Assembly (NCBI GenBank): GCA_022820025.1
Contig: JAJEGF010000041.1
Location: 1 to 46,767, forward strand
Length of the DNA: 46,767 nucleotides
From: Chloroflexota bacterium
GTDB lineage: Bacteria; Chloroflexota; UBA11872
Direction of reading: 5' to 3'
Shown here: piece after piece, positions 8,743-16,279 of the stretch
Layout of the letters: every line of letters begins with the position of its first letter
How positions within the stretch are numbered: the stretch's first letter is position 1
The notes under the pieces: model-generated
Seen by the model: only the letters and a program-made list of their open reading frames with translations
The model's database searches: none
Told to the model about the DNA's origin: nothing
Made by a program: the position numbers and the translations under genes

Positions 8743-10189
8743 AGCTCAACCACCGCTCGTCGACCAGCTTTACGATCTCGTCGTCCATCCTGATCTCCGG
8801 CGGCCACTCCCGCGGGAAACCCTCCTCCGGCATCTTGCGTGTCGCGTCGATACCCAGTTTCCCGCCAAAGTGCTCGGTCGTCGTGGCGAACTCCAGGTGG
8901 TCCATCGGCCCGCGCGCCTGCTCCAGGTCCCGTGCCGGATCCGTGTTTGCGCCCACTCGCCACATCACTTCCTTGAGATTCTGCACGTCCACGTCGTGGT
9001 CCACCACGATGACGTACTTCGTGAACATCAGCTGACCCACGCCCCAGATTCCGTGCATCACCTTCCGCGCCTGTCCGGGATAGCGCTTGTTGATCGACAC
9101 GATGCAGAAGTTGTGGAACACCCCGTGCACCGGCAGATTCATGTCCACAAGCTCCGGCACGAAGAGCCGCACCAGCGGCAGGAATAGCCGCTCCGTCGCC
9201 TTGCCGATCCAGGCGTCCTCCATCGGCGGCACGCCCACGATCGTCGACACGAAGACCGGGTCCCGTCGACGCGTCACCGCCGTCAGGTGAAACACCGGGA
9301 ACGGTTCCGCCAGCGAGTAGTACCCGATGTGGTCACCGAATGGTCCCTCCAGCCGCGACTCCGACGGATCGACCCATCCCTCCAGCACGATCTCCGCGTG
9401 GGCCGGAACTTTGATGTCGACCGTTTTCGCTTGCACGGTCTCAACCGGCGCGCCCCGCAGAAAACCCGCGAAGACCATTTCGTCGATATCCGGCGGCAGC
9501 GGGGCGCTTGCTGCGTACATCAGCGTTGGGTCTGCCCCAATCGCCACCGCGACTTCCATTCGCCGGCGCGTTTCCTTGCTCCGCCGCCAGTGCTCCGCGC
9601 CGCCCTTGTGCCGTTGCCAGTGCATCCCCAGGGTGCGGTTGTCGAACTTCTGCAGGCGGTACAGCCCCACGTTCCGCTTGCCCGTCAGCGGGTCGTGCGT
9701 CAGCACCAGCGGAAACGTGATGTACGGTCCGCCGTCCAACGGCCAGCATGTCGGAATCGGTAACTCGGCCAGCGAAGGGTTCTCGGTATCGAACACCTCG
9801 TGTACCGGCGCGTTGCTCACCTCCCGCGGCCCGATCCGCCCGACCTTGATAATCTCGTTCAGCACCTGCAGCTTTCCCAGCAGGCTCTTCGGCGGCGGCC
9901 CCATCGCCATTGCCAGCAGATCGTCCAGCCGCCGCTCCAGTTCCGACCATTCCTCCATCCCCAACGCCCAGGCCATGCGCTGCGGCGACCCCAGCAGGTT
10001 GATGGCGAAGGGGATGTCGCTGCCCTTCACGTTTTCGAACAGCAACGCCGGACCGCCGGCCTTCATCACCCGGTCCGCGATCTCGGTGATCTCCAGGTGC
10101 GGATCGACTTCGACCCGGATCCGCCGCAGCTCGTCCCGCTCTTCGAGCAGGTCCAGAAACTCGCGCAGGTTTGTAAACGCCACGCCCAT
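8732..10189 (-). CDS. ubiD: UbiD-family decarboxylase (prenyl-FMN dependent)
   Basis: The 485-residue protein is a UbiD homologue, a reversible (de)carboxylase of aromatic or unsaturated acids that needs prenyl-FMN. Family signatures include INLLGSPQRMAWALG near the N-terminus, KFDNRTLGMHWQRHKG, and the active-site stretch ESRLEGPFGDHIGYYSL with its conserved acidic and Arg/Glu residues. Near the middle of the C-terminal part is STIVGVPPMEDAWIGKATE. Its length matches the menaquinone/ubiquinone-type UbiD branch. It follows the HAD gene after 6 bases and overlaps the unknown helical gene downstream. UbiX, which makes its cofactor, is in the same run. The substrate (4-hydroxybenzoate type or dihydroxynaphthoate type) is not decided by sequence inspection. 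Confidence 0.92.
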   Translation of the reverse strand: MGVAFTNLREFLDLLEERDELRRIRVEVDPHLEITEIADRVMKAGGPALLFENVKGSDIPFAINLLGSPQRMAWALGMEEWSELERRLDDLLAMAMGPPPKSLLGKLQVLNEIIKVGRIGPREVSNAPVHEVFDTENPSLAELPIPTCWPLDGGPYITFPLVLTHDPLTGKRNVGLYRLQKFDNRTLGMHWQRHKGGAEHWRRSKETRRRMEVAVAIGADPTLMYAASAPLPPDIDEMVFAGFLRGAPVETVQAKTVDIKVPAHAEIVLEGWVDPSESRLEGPFGDHIGYYSLAEPFPVFHLTAVTRRRDPVFVSTIVGVPPMEDAWIGKATERLFLPLVRLFVPELVDMNLPVHGVFHNFCIVSINKRYPGQARKVMHGIWGVGQLMFTKYVIVVDHDVDVQNLKEVMWRVGANTDPARDLEQARGPMDHLEFATTTEHFGGKLGIDATRKMPEEGFPREWPPEIRMDDEIVKLVDERWLSYGI

Positions 10190-10195
10190 CCCCGC

Positions 10196-11071
10196 CTACG
10201 GCGCTAGCAGAAGGTCGTACGGGAGCTGATAGAGATTATCGATCACCAGGTTCGGCCGTAAATCACCCGTTGCCGCCTCAGCGGCTTTGCGTGTCGTACT
10301 CCCCGTCAGCACCAGCACGCCCGTCGCCCCGATCGCGTTGGCGCCCGCAATGTCGGCGTCCAGAAGGTCCCCCAGGATCACCAAGTCCTCGGTCGGCACT
10401 CCGCTGCGCTCCGCCGCCAGGCTGAACAGGTGCGGCGATGGCTTCCCGACCACGAGTGGCACGATCCCGGTGGCGGCTTTCAGCGCCCCCACGATTGCCC
10501 CCGCCCCCGGCATCGGCCCGTTCGCCATCGGCAGCAACGAGTCCTGGTTGACCGCGATGAACGCCGCGTCGTGCATCACCAGTCCCCGCGTTGCTCGCGA
10601 GAGCCGGTCGTAGGTCAGCCCAAAGTCGCAGCCGGCCACCACCACGTCCACCGGCTCATCGTCGTCGAAGCTGGCCAGCCGGAACCCGGCCGCCTCGATG
10701 TTTGCCCCCAGCCCGATCCCGCCCAGTACCAACACCGAGTCCGGGGCGGGGTCCAGCCGCTTCAGATACTCCACTGTCGCTACCACCGCCGAGATGATCT
10801 CTTCCGGACCCGCGTCCACTCCCATCTGCTGCAGCTTGGCCGCAAGTTCCACCGGCGTTTCGCGGGAGTTATTCGTCACAAAGAACAGCGGCAGCCCGAG
10901 GTTCCGCACCGTCGCCACGGCCTCCGCGGCACCGTCGATCAGTTGTCCGCCGCGGTACATCACCCCGTCCATGTCGAACACGAACGCGCGCCGCCGCGCC
11001 GGGATCACGGCGGGCTCGCGGTCGGAATGCTCGTGGTGGTGGTGCGTGTTGCACGCACCGCGGACGGTCAC
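10196..11071 (-). CDS. HAD-superfamily IIA phosphatase (NagD-like)
   Basis: This haloacid-dehalogenase-type phosphatase of up to 291 residues belongs to subfamily IIA (NagD / 4-nitrophenylphosphatase / phosphoglycolate phosphatase-like). Motif I is FVFDMDGVMYRG with the nucleophilic Asp, motif II is FFVTNNSR, and motifs III-IV are VGKPSPHLFSLA and VILGDLLDADIAGA. The IIA cap lies between. It dephosphorylates a small phosphorylated metabolite, possibly to clear damage products such as phosphoglycolate. The GTG start overlaps the dehydrogenase stop by 4 bases. The N-terminus before motif I carries an unusual His-rich run (CNTHHHHEH), which may bind metal or be a non-conserved extension. It lies in the same operon as ubiD. 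Confidence 0.9.
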   Translation of the reverse strand: MTVRGACNTHHHHEHSDREPAVIPARRRAFVFDMDGVMYRGGQLIDGAAEAVATVRNLGLPLFFVTNNSRETPVELAAKLQQMGVDAGPEEIISAVVATVEYLKRLDPAPDSVLVLGGIGLGANIEAAGFRLASFDDDEPVDVVVAGCDFGLTYDRLSRATRGLVMHDAAFIAVNQDSLLPMANGPMPGAGAIVGALKAATGIVPLVVGKPSPHLFSLAAERSGVPTEDLVILGDLLDADIAGANAIGATGVLVLTGSTTRKAAEAATGDLRPNLVIDNLYQLPYDLLLAP

Positions 11072-12060
11072 GCGGGATAGACCCCGTTGACCACCATCTC
11101 GCGGTCCCAGTCGCCTTCCAGCACGCCCACCACATTCCTGGCGGCGCCAATGGCCATCCGCTCCACCGACTCGACGGCGACGCCCGCCATATGCGGTGTC
11201 GGCAGCACCTTCGGATGGGCGGCCAGGTCGTCGCCTTCAGGCGGCGGTTCGCTGGTCCGCACGTCCAGCGCCGCGCCCGCCAGGTGACCCGAGTCGAGCG
11301 CCGCCCGCAGCGCCGCCTCGTCCACCAGTCCGCCGCGAGCCGTATTGACCAGGAAGGAGCCCGGTTGCATCAACCCGAGCGTTCGTTCGTTCACCACCTC
11401 GCGGGTTTCGTCGTTCATCGGTGTGTGCAGCGACAAGAAGTTGGCGCGGGTAAACACTTCGTCGATGTCCACAAGTTCGACGCCGTGCTCTGCCACGAAC
11501 TCCGCGTCCGGGTACGGCTCGGCCGCCACGACATCCACCTCGAATCCCTGCAGCCGCTGCACAACCGCGCGGCCAATGCGGCCAAGGCCGATTAAGCCGA
11601 TCGTCTTGTCGCGTAACTCCGTGGTCGGAGGACGAACCCAGCCGCCGGCCCCAGTCGTCTCGAAGTACCGGCCCAGGTCACGCGCCAGCGCCAGCAACAG
11701 CGCCACCGTCGTCTCCGCAACCGTTGTGTCGTTCGTGCCAGCCGCGATCATCACCGGCACTTCGTGGTCTCGCGCCGCCTCCAGGTCTATGGCGTCATAG
11801 CCCACGCCCATCCGTGCGACCACCTGCAGGTCCGGGAACATCCGGAAAGTCTCGGCGGTATAGGGCTCGCTGCTGGCCATCGTGCCGGCGATCCCGGACA
11901 ACTGCTCGTGCAACTGCTCGCCGTTCAGATAAGCGCCGGGCACGGAGGCGATGACCGGCTCGTGTCCGGCATCTCTGAGGATGTCCAGCGCCGCTTCCGC
12001 CGGGTTGGAGGTGAAAATCCTGGTCGTGATCAATACGCGCGCCACGGAGGATCCAGTCAA
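11068..12060 (-). CDS. D-isomer-specific 2-hydroxyacid dehydrogenase
   Basis: This NAD-dependent 2-hydroxyacid dehydrogenase has 330 residues and is related to 3-phosphoglycerate, glycerate and hydroxypyruvate reductases. The NAD motif is IGLIGLGRIGRAVVQ. The substrate-binding Arg lies in NTARGGLVDEAAL, and the catalytic His in LPTPHMAG. It lacks the C-terminal ACT domain of long SerA proteins, so a role in serine synthesis is possible but not shown. It overlaps the HAD phosphatase gene by 4 bases. A dehydrogenase and phosphatase pair acting on glycerate or glycolate-type acids would be consistent, but this is inference. The fabZ-like gene lies 79 bases upstream on the same strand. Confidence 0.9.
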   Translation of the reverse strand: MTGSSVARVLITTRIFTSNPAEAALDILRDAGHEPVIASVPGAYLNGEQLHEQLSGIAGTMASSEPYTAETFRMFPDLQVVARMGVGYDAIDLEAARDHEVPVMIAAGTNDTTVAETTVALLLALARDLGRYFETTGAGGWVRPPTTELRDKTIGLIGLGRIGRAVVQRLQGFEVDVVAAEPYPDAEFVAEHGVELVDIDEVFTRANFLSLHTPMNDETREVVNERTLGLMQPGSFLVNTARGGLVDEAALRAALDSGHLAGAALDVRTSEPPPEGDDLAAHPKVLPTPHMAGVAVESVERMAIGAARNVVGVLEGDWDREMVVNGVYPA

Positions 12061-12139
12061 TGGGTGGGCGAGACTGCGCGCATTCTAGCCGCGAGCCGTG
12101 TGTGCTCTGCGGCTTAGCCTTCGCCGAAGAGGCGCCCTG

Positions 12140-12598
12140 CTACAGACCCTCCGGCCGATCCACAATCGCGAAGCTGATCTCCCCAGAAGCGCACAGCTTC
12201 CCGTCAATGCTCGCCCGACCCGCCGCCCGGCCGAACCCGCGCCGGTAGCGGATTACCTCAGCTTCGAGCCGCAGCTCATCCCCGGGACGCGCGGGGTGCC
12301 GGAATTTCCACTTGTCCAAGCCCGTCAACATGGCGATCTTTCCCGAGTTCTCTGGCATCCCCAGGGCCGCCACGCCGCCGACCTCGGCCACTGCCTCCAC
12401 GATGATCGCGCCCGGCAGTACGGGAAACCCGGGGAAGTGCCCGCTCAACACGTGCTCGTGGTGCGCCGCCACGTCGTCCATGATCCCAACCGCCCGCTGG
12501 CCGTACTCCAGTTCAACAATGCGGTCCACGAAGATGAACGGTTCTCGGTGCGGGATCAGTGCTTCGATCCCGTCACGGTCAAGCAGCGCGTCGGACAT
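12140..12598 (-). CDS. fabZ: 3-hydroxyacyl-ACP dehydratase, FabZ-like
   Basis: This hot-dog-fold dehydratase of 152 residues removes water from 3-hydroxyacyl-ACP during fatty acid elongation. The opening DGIEALIPHREPFIFVDRI and the active-site stretch GHFPGFPVLPGAIIVEA (His54, Glu68) are diagnostic. KWKFRHPARPGDELRLEAEV is the typical second half. The start at 12598 gives the normal FabZ length; the open frame continues upstream to 12715 but that extension is Arg/Pro-rich with no family match. It is divergent from the MarR gene, and the roughly 220-base shared intergenic region holds the MarR promoter and palindrome. It could be controlled by that regulator. It is the first gene of the long minus-strand run. 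Confidence 0.88.
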   Translation of the reverse strand: MSDALLDRDGIEALIPHREPFIFVDRIVELEYGQRAVGIMDDVAAHHEHVLSGHFPGFPVLPGAIIVEAVAEVGGVAALGMPENSGKIAMLTGLDKWKFRHPARPGDELRLEAEVIRYRRGFGRAAGRASIDGKLCASGEISFAIVDRPEGL

Positions 12599-12730
12599 GG
12601 GCGGCCTCTTCGGACGTGTGGTGGCGGCCAGCATGGCACAGGCGCTTCCTTGCCCTGCGCCGTGGGGAGGGCGCCCCTCGGAAGAATTCCACAGGAAACT
12701 AGTTCCGGCACACATTTACGCCGTCGCCAC

Positions 12731-12759
12731 TTGCGCAAAACGATTCCAGACCGTATAAA
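12731..12759 (+). promoter_or_regulatory. Promoter of the MarR-type regulator gene
   Basis: TTGCGC (12731-12736) and TATAAA (12754-12759) are separated by 17 bases, a good sigma-70-type arrangement. The predicted start of transcription falls at about 12766-12768, exactly where the perfect palindrome begins. Confidence 0.6.
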
Positions 12760-12767
12760 TAGATCAC

Positions 12768-12795
12768 CGAGTTTGTGAATCCCTTCACAAACTCG
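12768..12795. promoter_or_regulatory. Perfect 12-bp palindrome, probable operator
   Basis: CGAGTTTGTGAA (12768-12779) and TTCACAAACTCG (12784-12795) are exact reverse complements around a 4-base spacer. The repeat directly follows the -10 box of the MarR gene promoter. MarR-family dimers bind palindromes overlapping their own promoters, so autoregulation is likely. A role as an RNA hairpin in the leader is the alternative. Confidence 0.6.
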
Positions 12796-12817
12796 CCAAA
12801 TTCCCAATCGGCCGAGC

Positions 12818-13345
12818 TTGGTAAGCGTGCCGCCGGCCCAATGTCTCAAGAGAGGTGTTCCGATAGCCGCGCATCGCAACGGGTCCGCCAACGGGGCGGC
12901 CAATGGTCATCACAGTCTTCAGGAGTCCACCATCCACCGCTTGCTGGTTGGATCACACCGCCTCGCCGGGCACCTCAATTCGGCCTGCGACGAAGCTGGT
13001 GTGTCATTGCCGCTGGCGCGGGCTCTTCAGTTCCTCGCCGGAGCCACTGAACCAGTCACGCCCACACAACTCTCGCGTGAGCTCGGCCGCAGCCCCGCAG
13101 CTACGTCCGAACTCATCAAGCGTCTGGTGAAGACTGAGCAAATCACCGCCGACGTGGATCCGGACGACCGTCGCTCGTTCAAGCTCATGCTCACCGAGGC
13201 CGGCCACGCCAAGTGGAATGAGGTCCGCGGATCGCTGCAGCAAGCCGAGGCCGTGATCGAGAGTGGCTATGGCGGCCGACGCCTCGAGGCCCTCGCCGGC
13301 GAGCTCGACCAACTCGTGGTCGCCCTCGACAAAGTTCCCGCCTAA
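12818..13345 (+). CDS. MarR-family winged-helix regulator
   Basis: The 175-residue protein has a MarR-type winged helix-turn-helix: TPTQLSRELGRSPAATSELIKRL is the recognition region and DVDPDDRRSFKLMLTEAG is the wing with the characteristic Asp-x-Arg-Arg. MarR proteins are dimeric repressors or activators that respond to small phenolic or oxidising ligands. The start codon is uncertain: TTG at 12818 gives the longest frame, GTG at 12827 is close, and neither has a clear ribosome site. The first 40 residues look non-conserved. The gene stands alone with its own promoter, operator-like palindrome and terminator. It is divergent from fabZ, which it may regulate as well as itself. Confidence 0.82.
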   Translation: MVSVPPAQCLKRGVPIAAHRNGSANGAANGHHSLQESTIHRLLVGSHRLAGHLNSACDEAGVSLPLARALQFLAGATEPVTPTQLSRELGRSPAATSELIKRLVKTEQITADVDPDDRRSFKLMLTEAGHAKWNEVRGSLQQAEAVIESGYGGRRLEALAGELDQLVVALDKVPA

Positions 13346-13385
13346 CCCAAGCTGCCGCTGCCCCCGACAGCGGCGCCCCCGCCCC

Positions 13386-13430
13386 TCCCCCAGGGCGAGT
13401 TCGAACGATGTTCCGGCTCGCTCTGGGGGA
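13386..13430 (+). terminator. Terminator hairpin after the MarR gene
   Basis: Arms 13386-13399 and 13417-13430 pair over 14 bases with a single G-U pair and a 17-base loop, followed by TTCTT. A smaller GCCGCTG/CAGCGGC stem (13354-13374) lies just before it. The position between the MarR stop and the convergent glycosidase-like gene fits termination. Confidence 0.6.
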
Positions 13431-13534
13431 TTCTTCTGCCGCGCGACAACTGGACCGACACTGTGTTGTACGCAAGGGAGATTGTCCTTCGCAAGACTGC
13501 GATCCGCGCCTCTCCGCGGAGCCCATCCCACGCC

Positions 13535-14491
13535 TCACCCCGAGGTCGCGCTCAAGATTCGTGCTCGGCGTTCGCCGTCCCTCGCCTCGTAGAACATCCG
13601 GAACCGTCCGTCGGGCAACTCCATCACACACGGCTCCGAAACCATGCCGCAGTCCAACGGGACGTCCAGGTCGAGCAGCGGCTCGGGCGTCTTCGTCCAC
13701 TCGAGCCCATCGTCCGAAACCGCGGTAAAGATGCCGCCGTCGATCCCCGCGGCCCACCCGGCATAGAACATCCTGAATCTTCCGTCACCCAGGCGAATCA
13801 CCTCGGGGGCGTACACGGCGTACGTCTCCCGCTCGGTCTCCTGGGCAATGCGCACGCCCGGCTCCATCTCGAAGTTGAGACCGTCCCGGGACACCGCGCT
13901 CACGATGTGATTCTGCGCGTCCAGACCCGACGCCATCGGAAACGAGTAGTGGTGAAAGTAAAGCCGGTACACCAGCCCCCGATCGGTCGGAAAGTACACG
14001 CAGCGCGGCGACCCGTACGACCACGCACCGTCGCCGATCCTGATCCCCTCTTCCAACTTCCAGTCCAGCCCGTCTACCGACGTCGCACTCAGAATTACCG
14101 TGGGAGCGTCCGGCGTCCGGGCCTCGTAGTACATGCGAGACCCGCCCCCGGGAATCGGCACCACATCCGGGCACAGCGTGCGCTGGCTCGCGTGCGGACC
14201 GTGGACATTGATCCTCACGCCGTCGTCGTGCGTCCACGACCACCCGTCAGGCGAGGAGGCACTCAGGATGTGGCCCAGGAGGTCGGTGTTCGTAGACCCG
14301 GGCGCAAAACCCGTGTAGTACATCCGAAAGCCGCCCCTGGCCAGGGCCACCACGTTTGGAGTCAGCACTCCGTTCGCGGGCACCAGCGGGTTGAACTCAA
14401 TCGCGGGCGTCGCATCCTTCGTCCACCGGATTCCGGGGTCGGTCTGGTGGAAGTGGACAGAAGTCAGCGGATCGAATCCGGCTACAGGCAT
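13535..14491 (-). CDS. Five-bladed beta-propeller glycosidase-like protein (GH43/GH32-type fold)
   Basis: The 318-residue protein shows repeated blade motifs of the furanosidase-type propellers: FRMYYTGFAP, SRMYYEART, RLYFHHYSF, FRMFYAGWAAG and FRMFYEARDG, each separated by about 50-60 residues. SxDGLxW segments between them (SVDGLDWKLEEG, SDDGLEWTKTP) are typical inter-blade turns. Many such proteins in environmental genomes are annotated as glycosyl hydrolase-like with unproven activity. Catalytic acids cannot be assigned with certainty here. No signal peptide is present. ATG 14491 is the only sensible start, since the open frame upstream is Arg-rich and antisense-like. It lies 100 bases after the pafA stop on the same strand and may be read from the same transcript, without functional implication. 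Confidence 0.72.
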   Translation of the reverse strand: MPVAGFDPLTSVHFHQTDPGIRWTKDATPAIEFNPLVPANGVLTPNVVALARGGFRMYYTGFAPGSTNTDLLGHILSASSPDGWSWTHDDGVRINVHGPHASQRTLCPDVVPIPGGGSRMYYEARTPDAPTVILSATSVDGLDWKLEEGIRIGDGAWSYGSPRCVYFPTDRGLVYRLYFHHYSFPMASGLDAQNHIVSAVSRDGLNFEMEPGVRIAQETERETYAVYAPEVIRLGDGRFRMFYAGWAAGIDGGIFTAVSDDGLEWTKTPEPLLDLDVPLDCGMVSEPCVMELPDGRFRMFYEARDGERRARILSATSG

Positions 14492-14591
14492 GTGCCCCCT
14501 TCTCAGGCAGCCAGTGGCTGCGCGCCTCAACATCTGACCGGATCCCTTCTGGGTCAAATGCCTTGGCCCTGCCTTGCAAACACCCGACGAC

Positions 14592-16088
14592 CTAACTGCC
14601 CAGGAACCCCTCCACCGCCCCTGCAAACTCTTCCGCCTCGGCCTCATAGCTCTCAAATGGATCCGGCATCTCGAAAATCCGTCCCCGAACCCCAATCCCG
14701 TCCCAATCCACCAGGTACGGCACGAACGACCAGCCTCCGAATTCATCCAGTTCCCGCCAGTGCTCGATGTACTGGTAGACCAGGTACAGCTGGTTCTCCC
14801 AGCTCGCCAGCGCGCCCAGATTGTGCTGGATGTCCTTCCAGTCGATGTGCGAATCCGCCCGCGCCTCGGAAAGCGCCCGCACAATCCGCCCCCGCGCGCC
14901 GGCCCTCGTGCCTTCCGGAATCGCCAGCGGATTCACCGGCCCCGAAACCAGCCGGTACATCAGCCCTCGTCGCTGCAGCTCGCTGAACAGGCTCACCGTG
15001 GGGTCCACGTGGTGATACGCGAGGTCCAGCTTCACCAGGTCCGGGTCCGCCCAGCCTTCCGGCGAGTCTTCCGCGTACTCTCGCAGTTCCGCCAGCTTCG
15101 TTACCCAATCCACCTTGCCTATCAGGCGTTCGGGATCTGACTCCAACGCGTCCAGGCACTCGCTCCATTCCGCCAGCGTCCAGTCCGTATCGGCATCGCG
15201 GCCCGCAAACGCCGAAGTCGCGGCCGCCAGGTAGACCCGCTGCACGTCGATCGCCGAAATCGTCCGTCCGTCCACCAGTTCCACCGGCCACGGACCGCCC
15301 GGATTCCGCGAAATCGACTTGATCGACCGTACCGCCTCGTCCAGGTACAGATCGGGGTTCCATCCCGCTGCCAATAGCTGCGCAACCAACGCAGTCGTGC
15401 CCACCTTCAGCGCCGTCGCGAACTGTGATTGATTCGCGTCCCCGACCACCACGTGCAGCCTCCGCAGTCCCGTCCGCTCGCTCAGCGGCTCGTCCCGCAG
15501 GTTGATGATCGGGCGTCCCCCAAACCGCACCCGGTGGCTCACGTCCACCGACACGAACGCCGCCCGCTGCGACATGTGAAACGGGAGCCGCCCGCCCGCT
15601 TCCTTCGGATTCAGGGTCATCCCGGCGCCGGCGTACAGCTGGCGGGTTGTCAAGAATGGCAGTAGGCCAAGCACCATTTCCCGGCTGCGCGGACTCGACA
15701 CGATCGAGTAGTTCTCGTGGTACCCGAACGTATTGCCCAGGTGGTCGGTGTTGTTCTTAATGAAGAACAGCTTCCGGTTCATCTCCTGGCGTTCCACCGT
15801 GTCCAGCAGCACGGCCGAGGCCGCGTTCTCCTGCTCCACGATGTCCCGCAGCGTTCGGCACTCCGCCGAGGCGTACTCGATGTGACCCGAGTCCAGGTAC
15901 AGCCGCGCCCCGTTGAATAGGTGCCCACCATTGCCGGGCTCTTCGTCCCACTCGCGCGGCGCCGGATCGATCAGCCCGAAGCGACGGTCCTGGAACAGGA
16001 TCGACTTCACCAGCCGCGCCGCTTGCCCCGGCGGCAACGCCCCGGCCGACGCGAACTCGATTTCCGTTCCAAAGACGATATCGTCCAT
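14592..16088 (-). CDS. pafA: Pup-protein ligase, PafA-like
   Basis: The 498-residue protein belongs to the PafA/Dop family (glutamine-synthetase-like fold), which attaches the C-terminal glutamate of Pup to target lysines with ATP. The N-terminal metal/ATP strand is FGTEIEFA (Glu9, Glu11). The catalytic Asp66 sits in NGARLYLDSGHIEYASAEC, followed by FIKNNTDHLGNTFGYHENY and PIINLRDEP. It lacks the Dop-type insert after the first strand, and a late MPDPFESYE resembles the PafA C-terminal DPF segment, so it is called the ligase rather than the deamidase. It is about 45 residues longer than M. tuberculosis PafA, mostly through an aromatic-rich insert near residues 425-475. It begins 9 bases after the pup stop. 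Confidence 0.87.
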   Translation of the reverse strand: MDDIVFGTEIEFASAGALPPGQAARLVKSILFQDRRFGLIDPAPREWDEEPGNGGHLFNGARLYLDSGHIEYASAECRTLRDIVEQENAASAVLLDTVERQEMNRKLFFIKNNTDHLGNTFGYHENYSIVSSPRSREMVLGLLPFLTTRQLYAGAGMTLNPKEAGGRLPFHMSQRAAFVSVDVSHRVRFGGRPIINLRDEPLSERTGLRRLHVVVGDANQSQFATALKVGTTALVAQLLAAGWNPDLYLDEAVRSIKSISRNPGGPWPVELVDGRTISAIDVQRVYLAAATSAFAGRDADTDWTLAEWSECLDALESDPERLIGKVDWVTKLAELREYAEDSPEGWADPDLVKLDLAYHHVDPTVSLFSELQRRGLMYRLVSGPVNPLAIPEGTRAGARGRIVRALSEARADSHIDWKDIQHNLGALASWENQLYLVYQYIEHWRELDEFGGWSFVPYLVDWDGIGVRGRIFEMPDPFESYEAEAEEFAGAVEGFLGS

Positions 16089-16097
16089 GCGTTCTGG

Positions 16098-16274
16098 CTA
16101 TTGCCCGCCGGGTTGAGGGGTCGGGTCGGGAATCTCCCGGATAATCCGCCGCCTGCGCTCCCGCAGGTCCTCTTCTTTCTCCGGCGCCGCCGGCTCCGTC
16201 GGCGCTTCCGCCGGCTTGGTCGGCGCCTCCGTCTCGCCGCGCCACGCCGGTGCTACGCGTATCAATCGCTTCAC
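16098..16274 (-). CDS. pup: Pup-like ubiquitin-like modifier, 58 residues, C-terminal Gly-Gly-Gln
   Basis: This is a small GTG-start gene between dop and pafA. Its ribosome site GGGAGG overlaps the end of dop and is 8 bases from the GTG. The protein ends PQPGGQ, the Pup hallmark: the terminal Gln must be deamidated to Glu by Dop before PafA can ligate it. Residues 1-13 are basic, 14-32 are Pro/Ala/Glu/Thr-rich and probably disordered, and 33-48 are a charged helix candidate (EKEEDLRERRRRIIRE). Residues 49-58 are Pro-rich. Actinobacterial Pup is about 64 residues, acidic, with a long coiled-coil segment just before GGQ; this one is basic there and interrupted by prolines. It more nearly recalls the Pro-rich UBact-type modifiers of other Gram-negative phyla. 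Identification rests on position, size and C-terminus, not overall similarity. Confidence 0.82.
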   Translation of the reverse strand: MKRLIRVAPAWRGETEAPTKPAEAPTEPAAPEKEEDLRERRRRIIREIPDPTPQPGGQ

Positions 16275-16279
16275 GTCAA

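Noticed and set aside
13463-14986. Long plus-strand open frame of 507 codons
   Set aside because: It is a shadow of the glycosidase-like and pafA genes, with low-complexity Arg/Pro content.
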